A DNA stretch of 64,000 nucleotides, taken from positions 53,115 through 117,114 of the forward strand of contig NZ_FZTC01000023.1 of NCBI RefSeq assembly GCF_900200035.1. The letters are read 5' to 3'. This document shows, piece by piece, positions 36,696 through 45,474 of this stretch. A model generated the notes under the pieces. The model was not told the origin of the DNA. It was given only the letters and a program-made list of their open reading frames with translations, and made no database searches. Made by a program: the position numbers and the translations under genes. The DNA comes from Klebsiella grimontii (GTDB taxonomy: Bacteria; Pseudomonadota; Gammaproteobacteria; Enterobacterales; Enterobacteriaceae). Positions within the stretch are counted from its first letter, which is position 1; every line of letters begins with the position of its first letter.

Positions 36696-37457
36696 TTAGC
36701 GCGCCAGCCAGCCGCCATCCACCGCCACGGTGTAGCCATTGATGTAGTCAGAAGCGCTGGAGGCCAGGAAGACTACCGGCCCCATCAGGTCGCTCGGCAG
36801 ACCCCAGCGTCCCGCCGGGATACGGTCGAGGATCTCGCTGCTGCGCTGTTCGTCGGCGCGCAGCTGCTGGGTATTGTTGGTCGCCATATAGCCCGGCGCC
36901 AGCGCGTTGACGTTGATGCCGTGCTTCGCCCACTCGTTCGCCAGCAGGCGGGTCACGCCCATCACCGCGCTTTTAGACGCCGTGTAGGACGGTACGCGGA
37001 TCCCGCCCTGGAAAGAGAGCATCGAGGCGATATTGATAATCTTGCCGCCGGTACCCTGAGCGATAAAGTGCTTCGCCGCCGCCTGAGACATAAAGAATAC
37101 GCTCTTAATATTCAGGTTCATCACGTCGTCCCAGTTTTTCTCGCTGAATTCAATCGCGTCTTCGCGACGGATCAGACCGGCGTTGTTAACCAGGATATCG
37201 ATATGCCCGAACTCCGCTACCGCACGCTCCAGCAGCTGTGGAATGCCGTCAATCTGGCGCAGATCGGCGGTCAGGCTGAGAAAACGGCGGCCCAGCGCCG
37301 TGACGCGCTCAATGGTTTCCGTCGGTTCAACAATATTGATACCCACGATATCGCAGCCGGCTTCCGCCAGGCCCACCGCCATACCCTGGCCCAGACCCGT
37401 ATCACAGCCGCTGACCACGGCCACTTTGCCCTGCAGGGAGAATGCGTCGAGAATCAT
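36696..37457 (-). CDS. kduD: KduD, 2-dehydro-3-deoxy-D-gluconate 5-dehydrogenase
   Basis: A classical short-chain dehydrogenase of 253 residues that reduces 2,5-diketo-3-deoxygluconate to KDG in the pectin pathway. NAD-binding segment SGCDTGLGQGMAVG (residues 16-29), NNAG near residue 90 and catalytic YTASK near residue 160. Length and sequence equal E. coli KduD. kduI, which follows kduD in E. coli, is absent from this window. A KdgR-type operator lies about 185 bp upstream and it is divergent from the second ogl. Confidence 0.96.
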   Translation of the reverse strand: MILDAFSLQGKVAVVSGCDTGLGQGMAVGLAEAGCDIVGINIVEPTETIERVTALGRRFLSLTADLRQIDGIPQLLERAVAEFGHIDILVNNAGLIRREDAIEFSEKNWDDVMNLNIKSVFFMSQAAAKHFIAQGTGGKIINIASMLSFQGGIRVPSYTASKSAVMGVTRLLANEWAKHGINVNALAPGYMATNNTQQLRADEQRSSEILDRIPAGRWGLPSDLMGPVVFLASSASDYINGYTVAVDGGWLAR

Positions 37458-37641
37458 ACTTGGTTCCTTAATCTTTCAGAGCCTGTGTAGGTACAGGCAA
37501 GGTTCTGATAGTCCAGCCTGCTGCTTGTGCAGACCCTTATGGTTTGAAGAACTCTCAGGGATTGACCCTTCTAAAAATAAAACAGAGTTCCGTTTTACTG
37601 TGAGCACATCTTAGCCCCGGCTAAAGTCATTTTCAATTATT

Positions 37642-37662
37642 ATTAAAACATCGTTTCAATTT
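37642..37662 (-). promoter_or_regulatory. KdgR operator upstream of kduD
   Basis: ATTAAAACATCGTTTCAATT (37642-37661), core AAAACATCGTTTC, one mismatch from the GAAACANNGTTTC consensus. Between divergent kduD and ogl. Confidence 0.75.
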
Positions 37663-37892
37663 TAAGACTGATAAATGTTAAAAATGCAAAACAGATCACG
37701 AAGCGCCGGAGGATTAATCCGGAAATGTTGATTTAATTCATTAAAATACAGTCAGTTATAGTTAACTTTAAAAAAAGACCATAGATTGAAGAAAATCGAC
37801 AAGAAATCAAAGACCGCCGGGATGCGTGCCGCACGTCGCGCAAAAAACGCGATCTGCAGCAAGAAGTTGTTGCGAATTGCGTCCGCCATCAC

Positions 37893-37920
37893 AAATAATG
37901 AAACGATGTTTTGATAAATT
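37893..37920 (+). promoter_or_regulatory. KdgR operator upstream of second ogl
   Basis: AATGAAACGATGTTTTGATAA (first 20 bases carry the core GAAACGATGTTTT, 37900-37912). The same consensus as the other four boxes. It is about 90 bp before the ogl start. Confidence 0.75.
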
Positions 37921-37999
37921 AACACCTATCTTTTAATTCTACTTCCACTGGCCGGTCAACGCAGGCGAGCGGCATCTCAGGAAGGCAAAGGAGTACATC

Positions 38000-39175
38000 A
38001 TGGCTAAAGGCATGCGGGTTAAACTGAATTATGAAGTCAGCCGCGATCCGGACACCGGCGCGGAGATCACCCGTTTAACCCCACCGGAAGTGACCTGTCA
38101 TCGTAACTATTTCTATCAGAAGTGTTTTTTTAACGATGGCAGCCATTTGCTGTTCGCCGGCGAGTTCGACGGCAACTGGAACTATTATCTGCTGGACCTC
38201 GAAAAAGCCGAGGCGGTGCAGCTAACGGAAGGCGCCGGTGATAACACGTTTGGCGGTTTCCTTTCCCCGGATGATAAATCCCTTTATTACGTGAAGAACG
38301 ACCGGACGCTGCTGGAAGTTAACCTCACGACGCTGCAAGAGCGCGAAGTGTATCGCGTCGCCGATGACTGGGTTGGCTACGGCACCTGGGTGGCCAACAG
38401 CGATTGCACCAAGCTGGTCGGCATCGAGATTGCCAAAAGCGACTGGACGCCGCTTAACGACTGGCAGATTTTCCACGATTTCTTCCACAAAGGCCCCCGC
38501 TGCCGCCTGCTGCGCGTCGATCTGCAAACCGGCGAAAGCCGCGTGATCCACGAAGAGAAAAAATGGCTGGGCCACCCGATCTATCGTCCGTTCGATGACA
38601 ATACCGTCGCCTTCTGCCATGAAGGCCCGCACGACCTGGTCGATGCGCGGATGTGGATGGTGAATGAAGACGGCAGCAACGTGCGTAAAGTCAAAGCGCA
38701 TGCTGAGGGCGAAAGCTGCACCCACGAATTCTGGGTCCCGAACGGCTCCGCGCTGGTGTACGTCTCTTATCTGAAGGGCCAGCAGGGGCGAACTATCTAT
38801 AGCTTCAACCCCGATACCGGCGTCAATGAAGCGGTGATGCAGATGCCGGCCTGTTCGCATCTGATGAGTAATTTTGACGGCACGATGCTGGTTGGCGATG
38901 GCTCCGGTACCCCGGTGGACGTCAAAGACACCAGCGGCTACACCATTGATAACGACCCGTATCTGTACGCTTTCGATGTCGCGAAGCAGGCCTATTTCCG
39001 CGTCGCGCGTCACGATACCTCCTGGGCAACGGTAGCCAATAGTCGCCAGGTGACCCACCCGCACCCGTCCTTTACGCCGGACGATAGCGCCATTTTGTTC
39101 AGTTCCGATAAAGACGGTAAACCTGCCGTGTATATCGCGAAGCTGCCGTCACAGCCTGAGATGCTGAAGGCATAG
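38000..39175 (+). CDS. ogl: Oligogalacturonate lyase (second copy)
   Basis: A second PL22 lyase, 391 residues, with the same reaction as the copy at 28130. The metal and catalytic motifs are present: THEFWVPNG, CSHLMSN and RQVTHPHPSF, and NYFYQKCF near the N-terminus. It is somewhat longer at the C-terminus (PSQPEMLKA) and differs at many positions, so it is an old paralogue and not a recent duplication. Expressed on its own from a KdgR-controlled promoter; terminator at 39217. Length (about 388) matches Dickeya and Yersinia Ogl. Confidence 0.93.
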   Translation: MAKGMRVKLNYEVSRDPDTGAEITRLTPPEVTCHRNYFYQKCFFNDGSHLLFAGEFDGNWNYYLLDLEKAEAVQLTEGAGDNTFGGFLSPDDKSLYYVKNDRTLLEVNLTTLQEREVYRVADDWVGYGTWVANSDCTKLVGIEIAKSDWTPLNDWQIFHDFFHKGPRCRLLRVDLQTGESRVIHEEKKWLGHPIYRPFDDNTVAFCHEGPHDLVDARMWMVNEDGSNVRKVKAHAEGESCTHEFWVPNGSALVYVSYLKGQQGRTIYSFNPDTGVNEAVMQMPACSHLMSNFDGTMLVGDGSGTPVDVKDTSGYTIDNDPYLYAFDVAKQAYFRVARHDTSWATVANSRQVTHPHPSFTPDDSAILFSSDKDGKPAVYIAKLPSQPEMLKA

Positions 39176-39216
39176 CGTTAGCCACTGTTTGAGTTAGTGT
39201 TTCTGTAACTGGCCTT

Positions 39217-39240
39217 GCCCTCCTTTTGGAGGGCTTTTTT
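39217..39240 (+). terminator. Terminator after second ogl
   Basis: GCCCTCC (39217-39223), loop TTTT, GGAGGGC (39228-39234), then TTTTTT. Confidence 0.9.
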
Positions 39241-39255
39241 GTGCCCGCCGTTTTC

Positions 39256-39335
39256 CCCGGATTGCGCTGCGCTTATCCGGGCTACATGACGTGCATAGGG
39301 GGTAGCCCGGAGAGGCGCATTGCGCCGCCTCCGGG
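39256..39335. repeat. REP pair between ogl and kdgM
   Basis: Two REP units, CCCGGATTGCGCTGCGC...CCGGGCTAC (39256-39284) and the inverse unit GTAGCCCGGAGAGG...CGCCTCCGGGA (39302-39335), in the convergent ogl/kdgM gap. Confidence 0.8.
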
Positions 39336-39406
39336 AAGAGGGATTCATACCAACAGAAAACCCCGGCTGACCGCTCCGGGGGAAAACGATGAGGATATTT
39401 TTTAAG

Positions 39407-40102
39407 TTAGAACGAGTAGGCGACACCTACGCGGAAACGGGTCTGGCGGTCGCTGCGATCGTTGACGCCAACGTTGCCGAGCTCGCCGTACGGCGCCCAG
39501 TTTTTATCCAGCTTATAGGCAACCTTAAGGTTGTACTCCTGCGAGTACGGTTTATTGTCGTTACGATTAACCCCTTCCGAACTCCGCGCATAAACATAGT
39601 TCAGCTCGGTACGCCAGTCGCCTAAAACAAAACCGGCCCAGGCATCACCACGGTTAACCTTATCGTCATCTTTTCCTGCACTCGCCGGATAGCGCGTGTA
39701 TTCATAACGATAGCGGGCGGCAACGTAGAAACCATTATCGAAACTGTACTGCACATGCAGATTAGGCTTATAGATTGAACGGCTATCGTTACTTTCAATA
39801 ACAAATCCCGGCGTTACCGCGAAGTTCTTATCCGCCTTCCAGCGCCAGCTAATGGTCTCTTCATGACCATTACCGACAACATCCGAATAAGGCTGACTGG
39901 CGTTATCGCCACCCGATTTCCACTTCGCTTCAACGGAGAAGCCAAAGCCGTTATCAAAACGATGGGAGACGGAAACGCGGTCGGCGTTGCTCTTGTCCGA
40001 CTTCCCCCCATCGATGAATTCGTGACGTAAATCTACCGTGACAGCTGAAGCCGCGAAAGACATGCCGCAGAGTGCAGCAAGGGCCAGAGATCTTGCGAAC
40101 AT
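39407..40102 (-). CDS. kdgM: KdgM-family oligogalacturonate porin
   Basis: A monomeric 12-strand outer-membrane porin of 231 residues for acidic oligosaccharides (KdgM/KdgN/NanC family). Signal peptide MFARSLALAALCGMSFAASA, then VTVDLRHEFIDGG; C-terminal FRVGVAYSF with the terminal Phe. It is the likely outer-membrane entry for the TogMNAB substrates. A KdgR-type operator begins only 15 bp upstream of the start codon, next to the RBS GAGGGG. KdgM or KdgN cannot be told apart by inspection. Confidence 0.9.
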   Translation of the reverse strand: MFARSLALAALCGMSFAASAVTVDLRHEFIDGGKSDKSNADRVSVSHRFDNGFGFSVEAKWKSGGDNASQPYSDVVGNGHEETISWRWKADKNFAVTPGFVIESNDSRSIYKPNLHVQYSFDNGFYVAARYRYEYTRYPASAGKDDDKVNRGDAWAGFVLGDWRTELNYVYARSSEGVNRNDNKPYSQEYNLKVAYKLDKNWAPYGELGNVGVNDRSDRQTRFRVGVAYSF

Positions 40103-40116
40103 AAATTACCCCTCAT

Positions 40117-40140
40117 AATTAAAATATCGTTTCGTTTTTA
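40117..40140 (-). promoter_or_regulatory. KdgR operator upstream of kdgM
   Basis: AATTAAAATATCGTTTCGTT (from 40117), core AAAATATCGTTTC (40121-40133). It abuts the kdgM RBS, so repressor bound here would sit downstream of, or across, the transcription start. Confidence 0.7.
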
Positions 40141-40296
40141 TAAAACCGTATTTTATTTTTTAGGCAATAATGTTTTAGTGATCGCGATCGTAATTATTTG
40201 TTTCAAAAAAGGTGGCACAGAAAGACGTGACAACGCTCAACAAAATAGCGCGCCAGGGAGGGATTTTGTGAGGGAAAAAGGCCAGGCGACAAAAAC

Positions 40297-40318
40297 AAAA
40301 AAGCCTCCGCGCGGAGGC
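40297..40318 (-). terminator. Terminator after yqeF
   Basis: GCCTCCGC (40303-40310) and GCGGAGGC (40311-40318) form a perfect palindrome; six A on the plus side (40297-40302) supply the U tail for minus-strand transcripts. It lies between yqeF and kdgM. Confidence 0.8.
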
Positions 40319-40346
40319 TCACTAAACTGATATCAGAAAGGGCTTA

Positions 40347-41522
40347 TTAACGTTCAACCGCCAGCGCCACGCCCTGGCCGCCGCCGATACACAGCGTGGC
40401 CAGCCCTTTGCGGGCGTCGCGTTTGATCATCTCATGCACCAGGGAAACCAGGATCCGGCAGCCGGAAGCGCCGATCGGGTGGCCCAGCGCAATGGCGCCG
40501 CCGTTGACGTTCACCCGCCGCTCGTCCCATTCCAGCACCCTACCCACCGAAATGGCCTGGGCGGCAAAGGCTTCGTTGGCTTCGATAAGATCGACTTCAT
40601 CCAGCTTCCAGCCCGCGCGCTCAAGGCAGCGGCGGGTAGCATGGACCGGGGCGATGCCCATCAGCGCCGGATCGACGCCCACGCTGGCAAAGGCGCGGAT
40701 CCGCGCCAGAATCGGCAGCCCCAGCGCCTCGGCTTTGGTCTCGCTCATCATCATCACCGCCGCCGCGCCATCGTTAATGCTTGAGGCATTGCCCGCGGTG
40801 ACCGAGCCCTGCTGGTCAAAAGTCGGCAGCAGGCTGGCCAGCGCTTCAGCGCTGGGGTCGACGCGCGGCTGCTCATCGGTATCCACCAGCCGCGGAATAC
40901 CGTTGAGTTCGCTGGTCACCGGAACGATTTCATCGCGAAAACGGCCGGAGTCAATCGCCCGCCGCGCTTTGTGCTGCGAGCTAAGCGCCCACGCGTCCTG
41001 CAATTCACGGCTAATACCGTACTCGCGCGCCAGGTTCTCCGCCGTCACGCCCATATGGTAGTCATTAAACGCATCCCCCAGGCCATCGTGGACCAGGCTG
41101 TCGATAAGCTGGCTATTGCCCAGCTGCGCGCCGGTCCGGCTATCGGTCAGCACATGCGGGGCGCGGCTCATATTCTCCTGCCCTCCGGCGATCACCACAT
41201 CCGCTTCGCCGCACTGAATCGCCTGAGTCGCCAGGTGCAGCGCTTTCAGCCCGGAACCGCAGACGTCGTTGATGGTAATGGCAGAAACGGTATTAGGCAG
41301 CCCGCCGCGTATCGCCGACTGACGCGCCGGATTCTGTCCGGTTCCTGCCGTCAGAACCTGGCCGAGGATCACCTCATCAATACTCTGCGGATCGACGCCG
41401 CTGCGCTCCACTAACGCCTTTACCACCACGCTGCCCAGCTCCACCGCAGAATGACGCGATAGCGTGCCCTGAAAACAGCCGATTGGCGTTCGCAACGCGC
41501 CGACGATTACGACATCTTTCAT
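40347..41522 (-). CDS. yqeF: YqeF, acetyl-CoA acetyltransferase (thiolase)
   Basis: A 391-residue thiolase that reversibly condenses two acetyl-CoA to acetoacetyl-CoA. The acylated Cys88 is in NDVCGSGLKAL, the His in ALGHPIGASGCR and the second Cys in LCIGGGQG near the C-terminus. It occupies the position of yqeF in E. coli (after kduD/kduI). The physiological role of YqeF is unclear because atoB and fadA do similar reactions. A terminator follows. A LysR-type gene lies 130 bp upstream in the same direction. Confidence 0.9.
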   Translation of the reverse strand: MKDVVIVGALRTPIGCFQGTLSRHSAVELGSVVVKALVERSGVDPQSIDEVILGQVLTAGTGQNPARQSAIRGGLPNTVSAITINDVCGSGLKALHLATQAIQCGEADVVIAGGQENMSRAPHVLTDSRTGAQLGNSQLIDSLVHDGLGDAFNDYHMGVTAENLAREYGISRELQDAWALSSQHKARRAIDSGRFRDEIVPVTSELNGIPRLVDTDEQPRVDPSAEALASLLPTFDQQGSVTAGNASSINDGAAAVMMMSETKAEALGLPILARIRAFASVGVDPALMGIAPVHATRRCLERAGWKLDEVDLIEANEAFAAQAISVGRVLEWDERRVNVNGGAIALGHPIGASGCRILVSLVHEMIKRDARKGLATLCIGGGQGVALAVER

Positions 41523-41652
41523 CCTCTACCTCTGCTCCGCCTCTGCGCAAAGAAACAGCATCATAGTAGTGAATTGTTATCAAAAAATTTCGCAATTGTT
41601 TAAAAAAAGTGAGGGGAATCACAAAGATCGTCGGCGATGGCAAAAATGGCCC

Positions 41653-42525
41653 CTATTTGCGCCCATGCCCCTGCAGATGCTGACGCAACCAGCTTCCGGC
41701 TTCGCCCGGCGGCGCTTTTTTATTCCACAGCAAATCGGTAGAGATCGTCCGCGGCCAGCCGGCAATATCCAGCGCCACCAGGCTTCCGCTGCCGGCAAAC
41801 TCCTCCACCAGCGCGCTGGGCAAAATACACCATCCCAGCCCCTGAGCCGCCATGCTGAACAGCAGCAGATAGTTTGGCGCTGACCAGACCAGGCCGCGCG
41901 CCGGTTCAGCCGAATTGTCCAGATAGGTGCTCAGGCGCAGTTCGCGCCAGCTGAACAGCTCGTCACGGGTGACTCTACCCTGAGCCGCCAGCGGGTGCCG
42001 GGGCGCCACGAAAATAGCCATTTCGGTTTGCATCGGCAGGCGGATGCTGCCTATTTCTGTCGGGTAGCTCTCCCTGGCCTCAATCAGCCCTACCTGCGCC
42101 CGCTCCTTTTGCAGCAGGTCGATAACGTCGTCATCTTCGCCAATCAGGCACTCAAATTCGGTATGCGGAAAACGGCGATCGAACTGCGCCAGCAGATCTT
42201 CTAGCACATCGGGATGCAGCGTATCGGAGAGCACAAAGGTCAGGCGCGCTTCGGTGTTGCCAGACAGCGAAATGGCCAGTTCATCCAGCCTGTCGCTGGC
42301 CGCCAGAATCGCCTTCACATAGCTCAACACCTGTTCGCCCTGCGGCGTCAGCGTCGGTTGCCTGGAGGTGCGATCGAACAGCGTCACGCCAAGATCGGCT
42401 TCCAGGTTGGCGATTGCGGTGCTGATGGTGGACTGGCTTTTACGCAGCCGCCGCGCCGCGCCAGAGAACGAACCGCAGGCCACGGATTCGACAAAAGCGG
42501 TTAAAGCTTCGGGAGAATAGCGCAT
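41653..42525 (-). CDS. LysR-family regulator, divergent from PACE gene
   Basis: A 290-residue LysR-type regulator: HTH in residues 1-60 (GSFSGAARRLRKSQSTIST) and a two-lobed effector domain. It is transcribed divergently from the PACE-family efflux gene at 42622, the usual arrangement for PACE genes such as aceI with aceR, so I infer that it regulates that gene. The yqeF thiolase lies downstream on the same strand and might be read through. Confidence 0.85.
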   Translation of the reverse strand: MRYSPEALTAFVESVACGSFSGAARRLRKSQSTISTAIANLEADLGVTLFDRTSRQPTLTPQGEQVLSYVKAILAASDRLDELAISLSGNTEARLTFVLSDTLHPDVLEDLLAQFDRRFPHTEFECLIGEDDDVIDLLQKERAQVGLIEARESYPTEIGSIRLPMQTEMAIFVAPRHPLAAQGRVTRDELFSWRELRLSTYLDNSAEPARGLVWSAPNYLLLFSMAAQGLGWCILPSALVEEFAGSGSLVALDIAGWPRTISTDLLWNKKAPPGEAGSWLRQHLQGHGRK

Positions 42526-42621
42526 GAACTATCTACTTTATCGATGGATACTATCTTTTGTTTATCATATTTATCCATAAAATGCCGGGTAATTTCTTAT
42601 AAAGTCCGGAGGCAACAAGCC

Positions 42622-43110
42622 ATGCAACAAGTCAACGCCCAGCGCAAAACGCTGACGGAACGGGTCATTCACGCTATCAGCTTTGAAGGTCTGGCGACGC
42701 TGATCCTCGCCCCGACCGCCGCATGGCTAATGCAGCGTTCGGTGGTCGAAATGGGCGGGCTCAGTATCCTGCTCGCGACGCTGGCGATGGTCTGGAACAT
42801 TATCTATAACGCCCTGTTTGACCGCCTGTGGCCGGTTTCCCGTGTCGTCCGCAACCTGCGGGTCCGCGCGCTGCACGCGATCGGCTTTGAGTCAGGCTTT
42901 ATTCTTATTGGCGTCACCATGGTCGCGCTGGTGCTGGGCGTCTCGCTGATGCAGGCGTTTATGCTGGAAATCGGCTTTATGCTGTTCTTCCTGCCCTATA
43001 CCATGGCCTTCAACTGGGCGTGGGATACGCTGCGCGAGCGCGTGATGAAGGTTCGCCAGCAGCGAATCGCCGCCCGCCGCTCATCCTGCACGGATCGCCC
43101 GATTGATTGA
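42622..43110 (+). CDS. PACE-family multidrug efflux transporter
   Basis: A 162-residue membrane protein with four helices in two tandem 'bacterial transmembrane pair' domains. The PACE motifs occur in order: RVIHAISFEG (helix 1), WNIIYNALFD (helix 2), RALHAIGFESG (helix 3) and WAWDTLRER (helix 4). PACE proteins such as AceI export chlorhexidine and other biocides or short polyamines by proton exchange. The start at 42622 has GGAGG upstream; an earlier in-frame start at 42544 would overlap the promoter. Confidence 0.88.
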   Translation: MQQVNAQRKTLTERVIHAISFEGLATLILAPTAAWLMQRSVVEMGGLSILLATLAMVWNIIYNALFDRLWPVSRVVRNLRVRALHAIGFESGFILIGVTMVALVLGVSLMQAFMLEIGFMLFFLPYTMAFNWAWDTLRERVMKVRQQRIAARRSSCTDRPID

Positions 43111-43220
43111 CGGGCGCCCCGCCGCTTCACTTATTAGCCAGAAACTATCGCCGCAGCCCATTCATAAATGTGATAAATTGCACTCCTTTTTGTTCGTTTT
43201 CTGGTTGATAAAGTCGCATA

Positions 43221-44450
43221 ATGTCTAAAATTTGGTCTAAAGAAGAAACTCTCTGGAGTTTCGCCTTATATGGCACTGCTGTAGGCGCTGGCACGTTATT
43301 CTTGCCGATCCAACTGGGATCCGCGGGCGCCATTGTTCTTTTCATCACCGCGCTGGTCGCCTGGCCGTTGACCTACTGGCCGCATAAAGCGCTGAGCCAG
43401 TTTATTCTCTCCGCCAACATCGCCCCGGGCGAGGGGATTACCGGCGCCGTTAACCACTACTACGGTAAAAAGATCGGCAGCCTGATTACCGGTCTCTATT
43501 TCCTCGCCTTTTTCGTGGTCGTGCTGATCTACGCGGTCGCCATTACTAACTCGCTCGCGGAGCAGCTATCCCGGCATGTCCCCATCACCTCGCAGGTACG
43601 GGCGCTGCTCAGCCTGGCCGTCGTGCTGGTGCTGAATCTGATCTTTTTAATGGGCCGCCACGTCACCATCAAGGTGATGGGCTTTTTAGTCTTCCCGCTG
43701 ATCGCCTGTTTCCTGTTCCTCTCCATCTATTTAATGGGTAGCTGGCAGCCGGCTTACCTGACCAGCCAGATGCAGCTGACCCCGCACACGTTCCACCAAA
43801 TCTGGATCTCCATTCCCGTGATGGTTTTCGCCTTTAGCCATACGCCGATCATCTCGACTTTTGCTATCGATCAGCAGGAAAAATACGGCGAGCAGGCCAT
43901 GGGTAAATGCAAAAAAATCATGAAGGTGGCCTACACCCTCATCTGCGCCAGCGTGCTGTTTTTCGTCTTCAGCTGCCTGCTGTCGATACCGGCGGGCTAT
44001 ATCGAAACCGCGCGCAATCAGGGGGTCACCATTCTTTCCGCCCTGTCGATGATGCCGGGGTCGCCGGCGTGGTTGGCGGTCACCGGAATTATTGTAGCGG
44101 TGGTGGCGATGTCAAAATCGTTCCTCGGTACCTATTTTGGCGTGATTGAAGGGGCCAGCGAAATCGTCAAAACTTCGCTCGCCCAGGCGGGTATTCGTAA
44201 AAGCCGCGCGTTCAACCGGGCGATGTCGATCCTGCTGGTATCGACGCTGACCTTCGTGGTGTGCTTTATCAATCCCAATGCCATTTCAATGATTTACGCC
44301 ATTAGCGGCCCGCTTATTGCGATGATCCTGTTCATCATGCCGACCCTCTCCACGTACCTTATTCCGACGCTGAAGCCCTACCGCTCGGTGGGTAACTTCA
44401 TTACCCTGGTTGTCGGTTTGCTCTGCGTATCGGTGATGTTTTTTAGCTGA
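43221..44450 (+). CDS. yqeG: YqeG, HAAAP-family amino-acid permease
   Basis: A 409-residue permease with eleven helices of the hydroxy/aromatic amino-acid permease family (SdaC, TdcC, YqeG). It has the E. coli YqeG length and starts MSKIWSKEETLWSFALYGTAVGAGTLFLP, the substrate-binding first helix. E. coli YqeG exports or takes up threonine/serine at low rate. Its neighbourhood with yqeF matches E. coli, apart from the LysR/PACE pair inserted between. Confidence 0.93.
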   Translation: MSKIWSKEETLWSFALYGTAVGAGTLFLPIQLGSAGAIVLFITALVAWPLTYWPHKALSQFILSANIAPGEGITGAVNHYYGKKIGSLITGLYFLAFFVVVLIYAVAITNSLAEQLSRHVPITSQVRALLSLAVVLVLNLIFLMGRHVTIKVMGFLVFPLIACFLFLSIYLMGSWQPAYLTSQMQLTPHTFHQIWISIPVMVFAFSHTPIISTFAIDQQEKYGEQAMGKCKKIMKVAYTLICASVLFFVFSCLLSIPAGYIETARNQGVTILSALSMMPGSPAWLAVTGIIVAVVAMSKSFLGTYFGVIEGASEIVKTSLAQAGIRKSRAFNRAMSILLVSTLTFVVCFINPNAISMIYAISGPLIAMILFIMPTLSTYLIPTLKPYRSVGNFITLVVGLLCVSVMFFS

Positions 44451-44566
44451 TCCTTTCTCTGCGGCGAGTGTCTTGCTCGCCGCACGTTCTGCCAACATTC
44501 TCATCCCCCCAATCTCCCTGACGGACATACACTGATCCCTTGCATACCATTAGAGCAGGGGTTTAT

Positions 44567-45439
44567 ATGTCCAGCGTAAAATTATCCGGTACCGCAACGT
44601 TAGGCGATCGTCAGGTTTATCGTCTGGGATACGGGGCGATGCAGCTTGCGGGGCCCGGCGTCTTCGGCCCGCCAAAAGATCCGCAAACCGCTATCCGCGT
44701 CCTGCAGGAAGCGGTCGAGTCGGGCGTCAATCATATCGATACCTCCGATTTTTATGGCCCGCACGTCACGAATCAGCTCATTCGCCAGGCGCTGCATCCC
44801 TATGCCGACAATCTGTGCATCGTGACCAAAGTCAGCGCTCGCCGCGATGAAAAAGGCAACTGGCTCCCCGCGATGTCTCCCGCGGAGCTCACTCAGGCGG
44901 TGGAAGATAATCTGCGCAATCTGGGCCTTGACGTGCTCGAGGTGGTGAATCTACGCAGTATGCTCGGCACTCACGGCCCGGCAGAAGGGTCGCTGGAGGA
45001 GCCTTTATCCACCCTGCTGGAGCTTAAAGAGCGCGGGTTGATTCGCCATATCGGGCTGAGCAACGTTACCGCCAGACAGGTGAGCGATGCGCAAAAAATG
45101 ACGCCCATCGTCTGCGTTCAGAACCAATACAACGTGGCGAACCGTCAGGATGACCCGCTTATCGACGAGCTGGCGGCGCAGCATATCGCCTGGGTGCCCT
45201 TTTTCCCGCTCGGCGGCTTTACGCCGCTACAGGCCCGGGAGCTTAACGATGTCGCCGCTTCGCTGGACGCGACCCCGATGCAGGTGGCGCTGGCATGGTT
45301 GCTTCAGCGCTCGCCGAATATCCTGCTCATTCCGGGCACCTCTTCGCTAGCGCATCTGCATGAAAATCTCGCCGCCGCGCAATTAACGCTTCCGCCTGAA
45401 GCGCTGGCCACCCTCGATAATCTCCAGCCCCACGCCTGA
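44567..45439 (+). CDS. Aldo/keto reductase, PdxI (YdbC)-like
   Basis: A 290-residue AKR with NADPH-binding C-terminus (ILLIPGTSSLAHLHEN) and the catalytic HIDTSDFYGP and VTKVSARR segments. The N-terminal stretch RLGYGAMQLAGPGVFGPP and VNLRSMLGTHGPAEGS are shared with E. coli YdbC/PdxI, a pyridoxal reductase, so that activity is likely. The start at 44567 is preceded by GCAGGGG. YdbC itself may exist elsewhere in the genome, so this could be a paralogue. Confidence 0.85.
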   Translation: MSSVKLSGTATLGDRQVYRLGYGAMQLAGPGVFGPPKDPQTAIRVLQEAVESGVNHIDTSDFYGPHVTNQLIRQALHPYADNLCIVTKVSARRDEKGNWLPAMSPAELTQAVEDNLRNLGLDVLEVVNLRSMLGTHGPAEGSLEEPLSTLLELKERGLIRHIGLSNVTARQVSDAQKMTPIVCVQNQYNVANRQDDPLIDELAAQHIAWVPFFPLGGFTPLQARELNDVAASLDATPMQVALAWLLQRSPNILLIPGTSSLAHLHENLAAAQLTLPPEALATLDNLQPHA

Positions 45440-45444
45440 TTTCA

Positions 45445-45474
45445 GGCTTCTGCGGATGGATATTCGCAGAAGCC
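45445..45474 (+). terminator. Hairpin after aldo/keto reductase gene
   Basis: GGCTTCTGCG (45445-45454) pairs with CGCAGAAGCC (45465-45474), 10-nt loop. A short T-rich tail follows. Isolated by position from mrkH, which starts 350 bp further on. Confidence 0.6.
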
